Shown here piece by piece: positions 1 to 11,906 of a DNA stretch of 64,000 bases. Below the pieces are notes generated by a model. It was given only the letters and a program-made list of their open reading frames with translations, was not told where the DNA came from and did not search any database. Where the stretch lies: assembly GCA_963082975.1 (NCBI GenBank), contig OY720350.1, positions 40,231,851 to 40,295,850 of the forward strand, given 5' to 3'. Numbering within the stretch: the first letter of the stretch is position 1; every line of letters begins with the position of its first letter. The stretch comes from Labia minor. Lineage: Eukaryota; Arthropoda; Insecta; Dermaptera; Spongiphoridae. The position numbers and the translations under genes are program-made.

Positions 1-20
1 TCGATTGGAGACACTCCAGC
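1..20 (+). repeat. Terminal fragment of an H1 Helentron-like repeat
   Basis: The window opens with the right-hand terminal hairpin TGGAG-ACA-CTCCA that ends the H1 copies at 33504-34105, 35708-36270 and 62727-63442. The rest of this copy lies outside the window. Confidence 0.6.
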
Positions 21-365
21 TAATTTTTTAATTTATTTTTGAAATTTATTATTATTATTAATATTTAAATTTATTTTTAATTTATTTGGGATCTTTACAC
101 ATTTTAGCCAGCATCCACATATTTAATTTGAATTAATTATTAAATATTAAATTTCAGTCAACTTGGTGATGTTCCATCCTTAAATCTTAAGATAAAATCA
201 GACCAATAAAAACAGATAATTTACATATATAAATGTATTTGTTTTTAGAAATATATGATCACATGTCAATTTTATTTAAAAATAAATTCAAGAAAATAAT
301 TGGAATGGTTTGAATTGGAATTTTTTCAAACAGAGAACAACAAACATTGACTTTTAATATATTTG

Positions 366-400
<35 letters not shown>

Positions 401-1096
401 TCAATAAAAGTTATCAAATAAATAAATGAAATAATTCGCTAACAGTGATATCAATGATATTTAATAATATTATAATACATGCATTAAATGGAGATTTATT
501 TTATTATATTTTTTTTTAATGTATCACATTAGGTCATTAATTAAATACATCATCAATTGTATCAGACAGATAGACAAGCTTTTGGTTGTATATTTCAAAG
601 GCCTCATCAATGTTTTATAACAATTCAAAATATATGTTTAAAATTTATAAATATATATTTACACCATACGATTATTGGTTCCAAATAGGGGTTCGGGGCT
701 ATTGGTATTGGAAAGGGAAATAAAGATTTTCATGCGGTTATATTTATTATTTGTTATGCCCAATTGATGATTAACAACACTTTCACATAGATTTATTCCA
801 AGACAATTTTATAAATAACATGACAGAACATAGAATTGGATTTCAGAAACATGTGATTATTATTATTCGTAGATATTTCAATTACATATATATCATTAAT
901 CATTATAGTTACATAAAATGATAAAATAATTTGTTGTTTCCAAAAAGGCTTGTGATGGAAGGATTATTATATATTAATATAAAAATTAATTTCTTTAATT
1001 AATAAATTAAAAGCATTTTAACAAAATTCTAATAAATAAACCAATCTTAAAAGATTTAAATAACTATTAATTTAATTAATTAATTTATTTAATTTA
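21..1096. other. A+T-rich stretch without a recognisable gene
   Basis: Short A/T runs and a (TA)n microsatellite near 370-397. I see no open frame with coding character and no terminal inverted repeats. Confidence 0.5.
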
Positions 1097-1852
1097 CAGG
1101 GTTATGCATTAATATAAAGAAAATGATTCATTAAAATAAATAAAATTATTCATTAATATAAATAAAATTATTCATTGATATAAATAAAATCAAAATAAAT
1201 TTAAACAAAGCTTTATTTAAGTTTTATATACAAACTAATACAATTTAAAAATAGCTATAAAACATTTTCACTATTTTTTTTTATTTAAAATTAGATGATA
1301 TCTTGTTTTGATAAAGCTTATTTTTATAGCCACCATACAGCTGATATATTATTTAATATTTCGTCTTCAAAGTCGTTATAATTTAAAGTCATTTGGGTAA
1401 AAAATATGAAAACAAAATAAATACAATAATAAATAATATAAATAATAATAATAATATAATAAATATATACATATATATTTGGGGGTTTGATTTTGAGTTT
1501 GGTTATTTTTTTTAATAAATGTAATGTATCTATAAATATAAAAAAAAGTATTGCTAGAAATAATATTAATATTTTTAGATTCATTGCCGGACAAGCATGG
1601 ACATGTTTGAATTGACAGTAGTGTTTATAATCAGAAAATCAAGACAAGATTTCATCTAATTTTAAATAAAAAAAATAGTGAAAATGCTTTATAACTATTT
1701 TTAAATTGTATTAGTTTATATATAAAACTTAAATAAAGCTTTGTTTAAATTTATTTTGATTTTATTTATATTATTTAATAGTTTTATTTATATTAATGAA
1801 TAATTTTATTTATTTTAATGAATCATTTTCTTTATATTAATGCATAACCCTG
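1097..1852. mobile_element. Foldback MITE, TA-flanked (Tc1/mariner-type)
   Basis: Long inverted arms run inward from CAGGGTTATGCATTAATATA at the left and its reverse complement at the right, each about 210 bp and slightly diverged. The element is bounded by TA on both sides (1095-1096 and 1853-1854), the target duplication of Tc1/mariner elements. The roughly 320-bp centre is A+T-rich; small frames in it look like chance. No transposase is present, so it would depend on one in trans. The left arm contains tandem copies of an ATAAATAAAATTATTCATT-like unit. Confidence 0.75.
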
Positions 1853-3025
1853 TAATTTAAGGGGATTTTACTTAAAAAACAACAAATATTCATACCCAAT
1901 AGATAATTATCATTTTTTGAAAATTAAATTCTAATTAAAAATGGAATTGAATTTACATTTAAGTAATTTAAAATTATAATAATAATAAATAATAATAAAA
2001 TAAAATAATTTAATATCTTAACATTGAGATTTTCAGAATGATAATGTCCCATGAGGATTGACACCGATTAATATATTTGATCATATTTATATATATATTC
2101 CCATTTTTATAAAATATAATTTTTTTTTTTTTTGCATGAGAATTAATGAAAAATATACAATTTAGAAAATTCCCAATTTTATAATATGTAAATTATTTAA
2201 TAAATAATTAAATAAAAGAGTAAAGATAATAGAAAAATAAAAATTTGATGTGTATCGAAAAATTGTATGAATATATTGTTGATATAAAATTAATCCCCTA
2301 CCCCCTCCAGTTGAAAAATATTAATTCATTTCCTGGCAATAGAATTGCAAAGAGGCGGAAGGGGTCAAATGCGTTCCAGTAACCACCTCGCCGCCCTCAC
2401 CTACCACTTCCACCCTGAATTTAAATTCTTAATTATTTGATCCCGGGATTGTTTGTGCTGTGTGTTTGTCCGATGTTAAACGGGGTTATTAATAACCAAG
2501 GCTTTTCGTCCCTCTCCACACCATCCTCTTCTCCTCATCTCACCTCTCTACCATACAAATTCTCACATATTAAAATTTATAAGCTTAGAAGAAAATCATT
2601 TGCGGGGGTTTTGTCTCTGTATTCGTTGCCCGTTGCCCAAATTGAAAGGGATGGTGGGAATTTTTTTCTGGATTTTCTCTTATCTAATCGGAAATATAAT
2701 AAAATATTAAAATTTCGTTTTGTCAAATGATTTTTTTTTTACTCTAATAAATATTTTGCATTTACTTTTTTGATTGCAGAAATATTAAATAATTATTTTA
2801 ATATGTTGTGTTATTATAAAAGTTGGTTTTATTGGTTCTAGGGGTCTAAGTCTTTATTAGCTACATTACAAATTTATTTAGTTTTATTTTATCACTTTAA
2901 ATATTATACGAGTATATTAAATTTTTGTGAACTTATTGAGGTTTGAACCTACATAGTTCAATGTTTTATAACTCTGCTATGCTCGTGATAATTAAAAGTT
3001 TTATAGATATTATTATACTAGTATA
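1853..3025. other. Unique A+T-rich stretch with a GC-richer patch
   Basis: No gene is supported. The 2290-2720 part is less A+T-rich and includes pyrimidine-rich runs (CCCTCTCCACACCATCCTCT). A 30-codon minus-strand frame at about 2335-2420 lacks convincing splice sites. A motif like GGGTATGAATATTTGTTG (minus strand, about 1861-1901) recurs near 8398 and 37491. Confidence 0.4.
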
Positions 3026-3533
3026 TACACGAGGACAGGTCAATAAGTTCATGACTTTTTGAATGAAACACAGATTTTTGAATAAAAAATTATTTTATTT
3101 ATCAACGTAGTCTCCTTTGAGATCTATATACCAACGTTTGACTAATTCTTTTATTCCTTACAAAAAATAAGATTTGTCGAAGACATAAAAATAGGTATTT
3201 GTTTGAGAGATGATTTCAATCTCTTTCCGCCGAGCCATTTCTTCAGACTTGGAAACAAGAAATAGTCCCTCGGGGCTAAATCTGGAGAATAGGGCGGATG
3301 AGAGAGCAATTCGTATCTGAATTCATGAATTTTCACGGAAATTGACCATTTTGTTCTCATATCACGAGGTAGTTTGCTCTTAATAGATGTCAAACAAAAA
3401 CTAAAAGACCTAGCTGATTCAAATTTCGACAGGAGTCAACTGATAGTTGCTTGCTGACAGGGACTCTGTTGCCATTTCATTTAAGAGGCGAGAAATTCAA
3501 AAAGATACGGACTTATTGACCATATCTCGTGTA
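3026..3533 (-). mobile_element. Internally deleted mariner element
   Basis: Terminal inverted repeats of about 40 bp begin TACACGAG at each side and carry GGTCAATAAGTYC inside. TA dinucleotides flank both ends (3024-3025, 3534-3535). Only about 508 bp remain of the usual 1.3 kb mariner. The minus strand keeps the leader, the first codons of the transposase and its last quarter, fused by an internal deletion. The copy at 55248-55738 shares the same deletion join, so the deleted form itself was probably mobilised as a MITE. It cannot make an active enzyme. Confidence 0.85.
3151..3393 (-). pseudogene. mariner transposase remnant (N-terminus fused to C-terminal quarter)
   Basis: An 80-codon frame begins MTSIKSKLPR, matching the start region of the deleted mariner, and jumps directly to HPPYSPDLAPRDYFLFPSL. 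This is the conserved block that contains the third catalytic aspartate of the mariner D,D34D triad (the D of PRDY). The first two aspartates and the helix-turn-helix region are gone. After KKWLGGKR the frame departs from the pattern kept in the sister copy (KSYF, RWTKC, LKGDYF), which indicates a frameshift. It ends at a stop soon after. This is a relic, not a functional transposase. Confidence 0.8.
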
Positions 3534-3667
3534 TATATATATATATATATTTATATTAAAAAAATATTTTAAAAAATCAATTTTTCTTTCTTTCTTCTAT
3601 TAAATACAAATTTAAATGTATAAGTATATACATCTATACTTTTGATAAAATTTTAAATATATATATA

Positions 3668-4570
3668 TCTTATATATAAAATTCTCGTGTCACAAAACTT
3701 TGAAATGATACTCCTCCGAAACGGCTAGACCGATTCTTATGAAATTTTTTATGCATATTCAGTAGGTCTCAGAGCATGTCAGACTTCTTTTATTAAACCG
3801 CTAATTGGTAAGGTGTGTCCAGGGGGGCTAATTAACTAACAATAGTTTAGTTACAATGCTAGATCATAGAGGCGCTGGTGGCGATAATATGACATCTATA
3901 AAAATTCTAATAGGGAACTTGCAAACAGGAATTGTTCGTAGGTGGGCGGGCTAGGGCGTTATTTTATGACTTTGCACCCTCAGTTCGAAACTCGCAAAGG
4001 CACATTTTTTTCTTTAAGTATTATATATTTTTTTTACAAATTTATTAATTTTTATTATTTTAATATTTTATTAAATAATTTTATTTTATTAAATTAAATT
4101 TTATTAAATAATTTTATTTTATTAAATTAAATTTTATTAAATAATTTTATTTTATTAAATTAAATTTTATTAAATAATTTTATTTTATTAAATTAAATTT
4201 TATTAAATAATTTTATTTTATTAAATTAAATTTTATTAAATAATTTTATTTTATTAAATTAAATTTTATTAAATAATTTTATTTTATTAAATTAAATTTT
4301 ATTAAATAATTTTATTTTATTAAATTAAATTTTATTAAATAATTTTATTTTATTAAATTAAATTTTATTATTAAATTTTATTTTATTAAATTAATAATTA
4401 TGTCAATTAATTTTTTCTGCATAAATAAACATATATAAAAAACTATAGAGATGGGACAGGGTAGGAGTTAGATGGTTATAGCTCAGAATATATAGGGACA
4501 CTCGGGGGGGTACAGGGGGCGGAGCCCCCGTCTAGGTGTGGAGAGCGCCGAAGGCGCTCGGAGCAGCTAG
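3668..4570 (+). mobile_element. Non-autonomous Helitron, family 1, copy 1
   Basis: The element begins with TC in TCTTATATATAAAATTCTCG and ends in CTAG. It sits between A (3667) and T (4571), the canonical Helitron site. Just before the CTAG is the hairpin GAGCGCC-GAA-GGCGCTC, preceded by a second GC hairpin GGGGGC-GGA-GCCCCC. A block reading CCTCCGAAACGGCTAGACCG follows the 5' end, as in many arthropod Helitrons. There is no Rep or helicase coding sequence. Copy 2 at 26578-27104 matches both ends but is only 527 bp; most of the length difference lies in a central unique segment and the 33-bp tandem array. Confidence 0.88.
4065..4363 (+). repeat. 33-bp minisatellite inside Helitron copy 1
   Basis: About nine near-perfect head-to-tail copies of a 33-bp A/T-only unit that starts TTTTATTAAATAATTTTATT. 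The sister Helitron at 26578-27104 holds only one to two units, so the array expanded in this copy or contracted in the other. Confidence 0.85.
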
Positions 4571-5902
4571 TATATATATATATTTAAAATTATATTTAGA
4601 TGGTTAGCTCCTAAAACGGATCGAAAGATAATAATGGGATTGAAGATATTAACTTAGCCATGGAAGTCCCTTCTCTCTCTCTTCTCACTTCTATTAGGAT
4701 CTAAATTTGCTAATAATTCAAATATGGGTTGAGTTGGTGTTAGATGGGTATCGAAGGGTTGGGGAGGTTTAAATTTCTTGCACAATATCGACTGCAAGTT
4801 TCCGAATAGATTAAGTTGATTGTAATCCTGGGGCGATTGGTTGTAAGCGCTGGTAATAAGTCGACGAACATAGAACGAGAGTATTCGGCAATCCTGAAAT
4901 CGAGTTAAGTAGCCTCAGTGGAGTTCTAATCCCGGGAACAAAAGCGCATCAGAGATATTCGTTAGAATTTGCCTTCGGCAGATCACACAGCATTATAGAA
5001 TCTTTAAAGCGAGTATATAATATATACATATATAAAACTGCAATGCCGCAAAATATTGAGCTTGATAAATGGTCGGATGGTGGGTAACGGTGGTAACGGT
5101 GGTAACGAAAAAGACATCCGATTCATTTTCGGGGGATTTACGACAAGCACCGTTCCTATATATGAAAAGTTTTAACACTTCATAACTCTTGAGTTTCTAT
5201 TGAATAAAGGAATTATGATCTTTCTAGCCGCCTGTAACTCACCAACTTCTTTTCAAAATAATAATTTTACAATAGGTCGCTTAATGGAAACTATTTGGTG
5301 TATATTGCAAATAAATTACCTTAAAGTTTAATATGTATTTATAAAATAATATACTAATCAATTATATAATACACTATTATATCATTATAAGATGATATTA
5401 ATGAAGGAGAAAATGTGCTTTCTCTACCAGGTATCAGATTATCAGAAAATTTTTCATATATATTTAAAATAAAATATTTACTATAAAATAATAATCTATA
5501 ACGATTATAATGTATATATGTAAATTTTTTAGTACGTAAATTTATTCATGCATAACCAAAAATATATAAATATAAATAAATATAAATAAAAAAAATTAAG
5601 TATTTAAATGTTCTATAGGTCAGTTGCAAGAATTTTATATTTATTTGAGAAAATTATCATTATATATTCTTTAAGTTATATATTTTTAAAGGTGAATTTT
5701 ATTAAAAAGAAAAGTTTATCACTTTCTACAGAGCATGAACTACTACTATATTAGTAGAACTATACTATAATCATTTCAATGTGCCTTAGATAAACTAACT
5801 AAAACAAATCTTTAATTATAAACTAATTATATGACTATTTAAAATTAATATTATAAAATTCAAATTTATTTATATTTATAAAAATATCAAAATATTAAAA
5901 TA
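4571..5902. other. Unique stretch, 4620-5250 less A+T-rich
   Basis: The 4620-5250 part has near-balanced composition and no similarity to other parts of the window. It contains three tandem GGTAACGGT-like units at about 5087-5107. Small frames on either strand lack splice sites or known motifs. It may hold conserved noncoding or untranslated sequence; I cannot assign it. The remainder is simple A/T-rich DNA. Confidence 0.35.
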
Positions 5903-6507
5903 AGCCGAAACAAAATGAAATATTGTTGAGCCTGTCGGATCACCTGTGCCACTAGTGTGAAGGAGTTAAAAAAAGAATTCTCAACTCTTTCACTCGGGGA
6001 GTAAAATAAAATTATTTGGGAAAGGGACCCTGAAATAAACTTCACCAAAGAGTGCAGTACGTTTGACTATTAGTGCTTAGGCGATTTCCCTTGGAGAACC
6101 AAGATCGGAAAGAAATAATAACAAATTAAATTAATCAAAATATCTGATGCTAACATATGGATCTGCAAAGGAAAAATTAGATTCACTTTTGTACAAATAA
6201 AAGAAAGAGGTTCGTTGCCACGTTATAATATTTAATGAAAAGAAAATTAATATAAAGTAAAAATAAAATGAAATTGATATAAAAATTAAAGGAGATAATC
6301 CTTAGAATTTACAAATTAAATATAAAAATAAAAAGGAATAAATGCTAGCTAATGCTCAGCTAAAACAAAACAAGTTTACAAAAAAATAACAATAATAATA
6401 ACTCAACACAGTTTACCAAGTAGGTGGTCAACAAATCTAAAAATGGCGAATTCACAGCTAAAAAGCCAAAAGCGTGTAAACAATATCAAGTCCTACGAGC
6501 AAGTGAG
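5903..6507 (+). repeat. Dispersed repeat R, copy 1
   Basis: About 600 bp starting AGCCGAAACA and containing TGTTGAGCCTGTCGGAT. It matches 16571-17183 in the same orientation with small differences. A stem follows the start (AGGAGTT with AACTCTTT). The later part contains ATGCTAGCTAATGCTCAGCT and ends near CAAGTCCTACGAGCAAG. No terminal inverted repeats or coding domain are visible. The TG start could suggest an LTR fragment, but no CA end or primer site is seen, so its class is open. Confidence 0.6.
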
Positions 6508-7625
6508 AGATCACCTCTCTATACACACTATCTAAGTGAAGTAAATTTATTTCACAGTGGAAGGTTGATTTTAACTAGTATTTGTTTTAACAATTTAAAA
6601 TTTTTAACAAATATTTTTTTTCAGGTTGTTTATTAATTATTTTGTTTAATTTTTCATTAAAGAAAAAAAATGTGAAACTACTTTAAATAATATTATATTG
6701 AATAAGGATAAATTTTCATTTGTATTTTTTTTTCTGTTAATAAAAAAATATCAAAATCTCGATATCTGTATTGATTAAAATAATAATTAAAAAATAAATA
6801 CAATGTTTAATTTAATTTAAACTTCATTAGATTTTTAAATGTACAAATAATAATCAATTCTTTAAACAAATTGGGACCACTTTAATTGAAGGATGTTTAA
6901 AAATGTAAATAGTAATTATTTTAATAGGATAGAGAGGTAGAGAGAGAGAGGGAGAGGGAGAAAAATTAAATATCATTACAATGAAAATGTAACTTGAAAT
7001 TACTCCCTTTATGGTTCAATCGAGTGAAAAAAAATCAAATATAACCGATGACCCTCTCAATTGGAAATGGATTATTATTTAATCCTTCCAGGGTGGATAG
7101 TTTTTAAAGAGTATCGATTTTTGAACCCTTTCCACTTCGAGGTGAAATATGTTTTCGGTTCAAAATAAAAGGAGTCATGAAATTTAAAACGAAATCGATG
7201 TTTTGGTTTTAGTCTCATATTAATTTTCAGATATATTGATTTAGAATAATTATTGGTCAACCACTGAGTTCTAAATTAAAGCATTTTTTTCAAACAATTT
7301 AAAAAGAAAAGTAAAAATCTTTCATCAAATAAATAGAGAAGTTATTAAATTTAAATCCTACCTTTAATACAAGAATAATTTATATATTTATTTAATTTAG
7401 ATAAATTATATATATATATATATATATATAAATGTGCTACTAATTTTAAAATTATTTTTTCTTAATAAAGATGATTTTTTTAGAATCCAATCAAAAGAAC
7501 TACTATAGAAAAGAAGTATATCTCATCTTGGTACCCCCACTTTTTCATAGTCTATCTACCAACCAAATAAATAACCTTATATATTAATCAATGTCAAGGT
7601 CTGCCTGTTTATGTACAAATAATTG
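6508..7625. other. A+T-rich stretch without a gene
   Basis: Contains a purine-rich run of GAGAGAG type near 6930-6965 and a (TA)n microsatellite near 7408-7430. Small frames here have no recognisable features. Confidence 0.4.
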
Positions 7626-8336
7626 ATAAATTTATCTTATCTTATCTTATTAAGCTAGCTAAAATTGTTTGTATATATAGCCATGGGTTCTCAAAAACCG
7701 CTCTAACGATTTTTTTGAAATTCACACTAGATATAGTATTTATAAAAAAATTGAGTTTTATTGATCATATCTCTGGAAAAATACATCTTCATTAGTTTTT
7801 TCTTAATTTAAATTTATATATGGATGACGTCACAAATGACATCCATATTGAAATTTGGCTCCCGACTTTTTTTAAAGGATATTGTATTAATATTTTTTTT
7901 ATATTTAAAATATTTTAAAATTTTTTATTTAATTTCGAAATAAAATTAAAAATATATATTTTAATAATATTTTATTTAATTTCGAAATAAAATTAAAAAT
8001 ATATATTTTAATAATATTTTATAATTATAAATTACGATATATATTTATCATTCTTCCAATAAAAAAAAAATATTCATGCACTTAGAAACATACCTAATAA
8101 TACATATTTATGTATTATTGAGGACCCCAAGTTCCATTCATTTTAATCAGATTGATTTAATGATGCAACATTTAATAATTGTAATAAATAATTAAAGAAT
8201 TGTATATCAATATTTTTTAAAGGGTCGAGCGAGAGCTCGGTGTCCCAGGTATTAATATTACCAGCCAAACCTAATAATAATGAATTATTTTTTTTAACTT
8301 AATTACCGAGCCGAGGCTCGGGGTCCCGGTACTTTA
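7626..8336 (+). repeat. Dispersed repeat H4, copy 1
   Basis: About 710 bp shared in opposite orientation with 39768-40330. It starts in TCTTATCTTATCTTATTAAG, includes CTAACGATTTTTTTGAAATT and a TGACGTCA palindrome. Near its right end it has two related GC blocks (GAGCTCGGTGTCCC near 8231 and GGCTCGGGGTCCC near 8315). The ATCTTCATTAGTTTTTT-TGACGTCA segment resembles the same segment in H3, so H4 and H3 are probably related. The true ends are uncertain. Confidence 0.6.
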
Positions 8337-9352
8337 TTATTAATAATCTCATTATTAAATTATTTTAAAATTTAATTTTCAAAATTTTTTGTTTTTTTTG
8401 GGTATGAATGTTTGTTTTTCTTTAAGTAAGCAACATTCCCTTTATATGATTATAACTTTAAATATAACTTCAAGATGATTTTATTTTCTAGTTTATTATT
8501 TAATCAACTAAATAATTTAAATTAAATTATTGAATCAGGAATATTTAATGAATATAAAATAAAATTTTCTTAAGTTTTTATAAATTTTACGTCTTTAATG
8601 TCTGTAAAATGATTTAAAAATTAAAATTATTCCTAATGTGATCTGTGAATACTTTATTGAAAAAACAGCAATGTTAAATTTATTTCAATAGCATTTCTGT
8701 CAATTTTATTTATGATAAAAGTTTACTCGAAATTCTTCCCAAGAGAAGGACAAGTCAGTTTTTATTATATATATAATATATATTATAAGAGTAACTCGAT
8801 ATAGCGAAGTGCAACAGGTGGAAATCAAGAATGAAAATTCTTAAATTAGGCCTAAAATAATTATGATTGCTTATTAATTAAAAATAATTTTGGAGGTACA
8901 CTAAACAATTTGTTTGTTTGATCTAAAGAGAAAATCATGATTTTTTGAGTAAAATATTCAATCGGGCTTGGAAAATGATGAAATCGGTTAGATATGCATT
9001 TCAATTGCCACTTGAGTTCCAATTTTTTTTTTCTTCTCGTATTTTATTTGTTTCATAAAAAAATAGATGGAAGATGAAATTCAATAGGGAACCCATTGAA
9101 AAAGTTGAAAAAAATATAAAATGACAGATAGGAAAAAACTATCTTAGTCGTGAAAAGATATTAAAGGAGATCAATCTACAAAAAGCTTCAAAACAAATAT
9201 AAAAGGAAAAAATATTTAGTTCTGCTTATAAAATAAATGAAATAAAAATAAAATATTATATAAAAATTAATTAAAAGAAGATAAAATGAATTTTAGAAAA
9301 CAGAAAATAAGCATCCGAATTTGTAGTTGATGTTCAAATTAGGGAAAAAAAT
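8337..9352. other. A+T-rich stretch without a gene
   Basis: Nothing convincing apart from the short motif GGGTATGAATGTTTG near 8399, which recurs elsewhere in the window. No splice-framed open reading frame is apparent. Confidence 0.4.
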
Positions 9353-9655
9353 CTGGAGTGTCTCCACTCGGCTATCTCGCAATTTTGAATTGGATTAATT
9401 AACATATATTATATTTAATTTAAATTTAATTAAAAAAATTATAAATTATACATTAAAATTAATAAATAATATTTATTAAACCAGCGCGTGTTTGGCTCTT
9501 TGTTGATGGCACCACCTCTCGTGCTGGCACTTGATTGTCAGTCAATGTGTTAATAAATTCATTCAGGTACTTTCAGCGATTCAATCAAGCTTAAATTCTA
9601 TATATAGCAGTTTTATACAATTTTTAATCATGTGAAGAACTATCAAAAGATTTCT
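9353..9655 (-). mobile_element. H1 Helentron-like repeat, truncated
   Basis: Minus-strand copy of the H1 right half. The terminal hairpin TGGAG-TGT-CTCCA and the subterminal repeat GCTATCTCGC are followed by the A/T tail and the GGCTCTTTGTTGATGGCACC block. It ends within the TATATATAGCAGTTTTATAC region, so the microsatellite half is missing. Confidence 0.75.
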
Positions 9656-10683
9656 TTTTACTTAAATTTATTTTTCTTATTAAAGTCGAAAAGACAAACC
9701 TACTCATAGGTTGCATACATCATTTTGTGCAGCTTTAATTGCCCATTCTAACTTGAGGTTGTTTTGTCTGATCCCAAAGGATAAATTTCACTAAAAAGGT
9801 AAAAATTCTGAGTAAAATTCATTGAATTTATCACAAATTTACTTTACTGAACCCATTCAGCATAATTTAAAATCCATTATAATTAAAACTAATAGTTTTT
9901 AAATAACTAACATTAAAAATCATTTTTCATCATCTACTCATTACCATTTCTAAAATTTCCTCTTTCTCTCTCCCACTTCTCCAGGGCCCTCCCCCTCCAC
10001 CAAGCCTCCTCGGTCGGCTTCGAAGGAGCGGAAGAAATTACAATACCTCTCCTCTTTAATCCCTAATCTCTTCTCATTGAAATCCAATTATACTTATATA
10101 TTGAATTAAATTTAATCAAATTAATTAAATAAATAAATAATAATAAAAAAAAATTAAAAAAAAGAGTGTGTGTATGTGTGTTCATGTGAATAATATTCAT
10201 ATATATATATATACATAAAAATGTTACATTCTTGTTGTGTCTTGTTATGTTCAAAAAAAAAAAATTATATAATTTATATATAGGTGAAATTTATAGATTT
10301 AACTATATGTGCAAGTTGAATTATTTTGATATTTTATGTAAATTTAAAATTATCTTTAAAAATATATTTAAGTTCATAAAAATAGTTATTAATTTTTAAT
10401 CAAAACAGTCAGTGAAATATCGAGCCAAAAGGTGAATTTATTTTAGGGGCCTTTCGGTTAATACGTTCTCGTCAGAGTTGTTAATATAACACCTGAAATG
10501 CGCATAAAGCAAAGATCTTCCAATAACTTTAAACTACAAACTTTAATTCAAAATTATTATTATTATTAAATTGTATCTTTTTAAACTTAAATTTAAATTA
10601 CATAATCCAAATTAAGAAAAAAATTGTTGATTTATTTTTTTATTTTTTCCATTTAAATAAATAAATAAAATATAGATTAAATT
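9656..10683. other. Intergenic or intronic stretch with a GC-rich patch at 9955-10090
   Basis: At 9955-9985 a strong pyrimidine tract ends in CCACTTCTCCAG, which resembles a plus-strand splice acceptor. About 100 bp of GC-rich sequence follow that stay open in two plus-strand frames and all minus-strand frames. No donor follows and no protein family is recognised, so it is not called as an exon. The rest is A+T-rich, with a (TA)n run near 10197-10213. Confidence 0.35.
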
Positions 10684-11200
10684 ATTAAAGCTTTGGTGGT
10701 TGTTTTTATTTATAACGGAATTTTGTAAATTAAACGACATATTGATATTTGTTTTTGTAAATTTATTCAAAAAATACAAAAATATGTATTTTTGCAGAAG
10801 TAGCAATCGAAACGTTATGTATATTTTTGTATTTTTTGAATAAATTTACAAAAACAAATATCAATATGTTGTTTAATTTACAAAATTCCGTTATAGTAAA
10901 AAATATAGAATATTTTTTTTAATAAAATATTTTTCTCTATTTTTTAGGGGAAGAAAGCATCTGATGAAACTGAAATGTGCATAAAGTAAATATATATGCA
11001 GAAGTAGCAATCGAAACGTTATGTATATTTTTGTATTTTTTGAATAAATTTACAATAACAAATATCAATATGTCGTTTAATTTACAAAATTCTGTTATAG
11101 TAAAAAATATAGAATATTTTTTTAATAAAATATTTTTCTCTATTTTTTGGGGGAAGAAAGCTTCTTATGAAACTGAAATGTGCATAAAGTAAATATATCA
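10684..11200. repeat. Foldback repeat with a tandem 204-bp duplication
   Basis: The segment 10794-10997 (starting GCAGAAGTAGCAATCGAAAC) is repeated head-to-tail at 10998-11200 with few differences. Upstream, 10684-10793 is an inverted copy of part of the unit (TGGTTGTTTTTATTTATAAC with TTTACAAAATTCCGTTATA as its partner). A related palindrome lies at 56134-56365. Each unit ends AAATGTGCATAAAGTAAATA, and a related ending, GAAATGCGCATAAAGCAAAT, occurs near 15910. No coding domain is seen. Confidence 0.7.
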
Positions 11201-11438
11201 AAAAACTTGACAATTTAGTGTTTTAATTAAAAATAAAAAAAAAATATTCTTATTAAGTTATACATTTTTAAGTTAAATTTTAATTAAAAGAACATAATAC
11301 CAAATTATTTTTAAAGAAATGATTATTAATGCAATACAGCGTAAATGAATAAAACAAAAGGAAAGTAAATGGATCTTTCTGCTACAGACAATATGCTGAT
11401 AGAAATCCAAAAGAGAGTTGTTTAGTTGTTTCACTTAC

Positions 11439-11739
11439 CAATTGATGTGTAGTGTGTTTGTGCCAGAGTTGTTGTCCGTTTGCTGTTGTCGAACTATTAT
11501 TTGTGTGAAAAGCAGCTCTGGCAGCCGCTGTGCCGATGGCTACGACAATCGCCAGCAGCGCAAACACCGCCGCTTTGAGTAACGGGGTGGTGGGCGAACG
11601 GCCACGTAACCGTAGTGCCCCGGGCAAACGGGCGACATCGGACACCCGAATACCGAGTTTTGCCCCTCGTTCAAGGGTTTCGGCGAGGCGGCGCCGCGCC
11701 GCATCGGACGCCGCTGCCGCGCCCGCCCGACGCACCCGC
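11439..11739 (-). CDS. Internal exon of an unidentified membrane protein gene
   Basis: A 301-nt minus-strand exon with strong signals at both ends. A T-rich tract ending in TTGTTTTTAG precedes it, and its last codon is followed by the donor GTAAGT. One base completes a split codon, then 100 codons run open. The peptide has an Arg/Ala-rich basic stretch (residues 1-50, with LAETLERGAKLGIRVSDVAR) and one hydrophobic segment at about residues 52-73 (LLKAAVFALLAIVVAIGTAA), a likely membrane span. A polar tail with an NNSS sequence follows, which could be N-glycosylated if lumenal. Its GC content is far above the surroundings. The 5' phase fits the 3' phase of the exon at 42582-42688, so both may belong to one minus-strand gene with an intron of about 30.8 kb. 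I do not recognise the family. Confidence 0.6.
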
Positions 11740-11906
11740 CTAAAAACAATAAAAAAAAAAATATATCATTATTATCCTCAACATTTTCTGTCAATATGAA
11801 CTGGAAGATATTTTGTGAGTTAAATTTGTTCTTAGATAAATATTATTAAAAAAACAAATTAAATTTTACTAAAATAGACGGATAGTAATTAAAATTTAGT
11901 TTTGTA

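Noticed and set aside
1324..1594. Hydrophobic minus-strand frames of 72-86 codons
   Set aside because: They lie in the A/T-rich centre of a foldback MITE and consist of low-complexity Ile/Tyr/Phe strings; chance frames.
2335..2420. Possible minus-strand terminal exon of about 30 codons
   Set aside because: Phase does not fit the 11439-11739 exon and the acceptor lacks a pyrimidine tract.
11530..11799. Plus-strand and alternate minus-strand frames over the 11.4-11.7 kb exon
   Set aside because: They overlap the splice-bounded minus-strand frame and give Arg/Pro-rich strings without signals.
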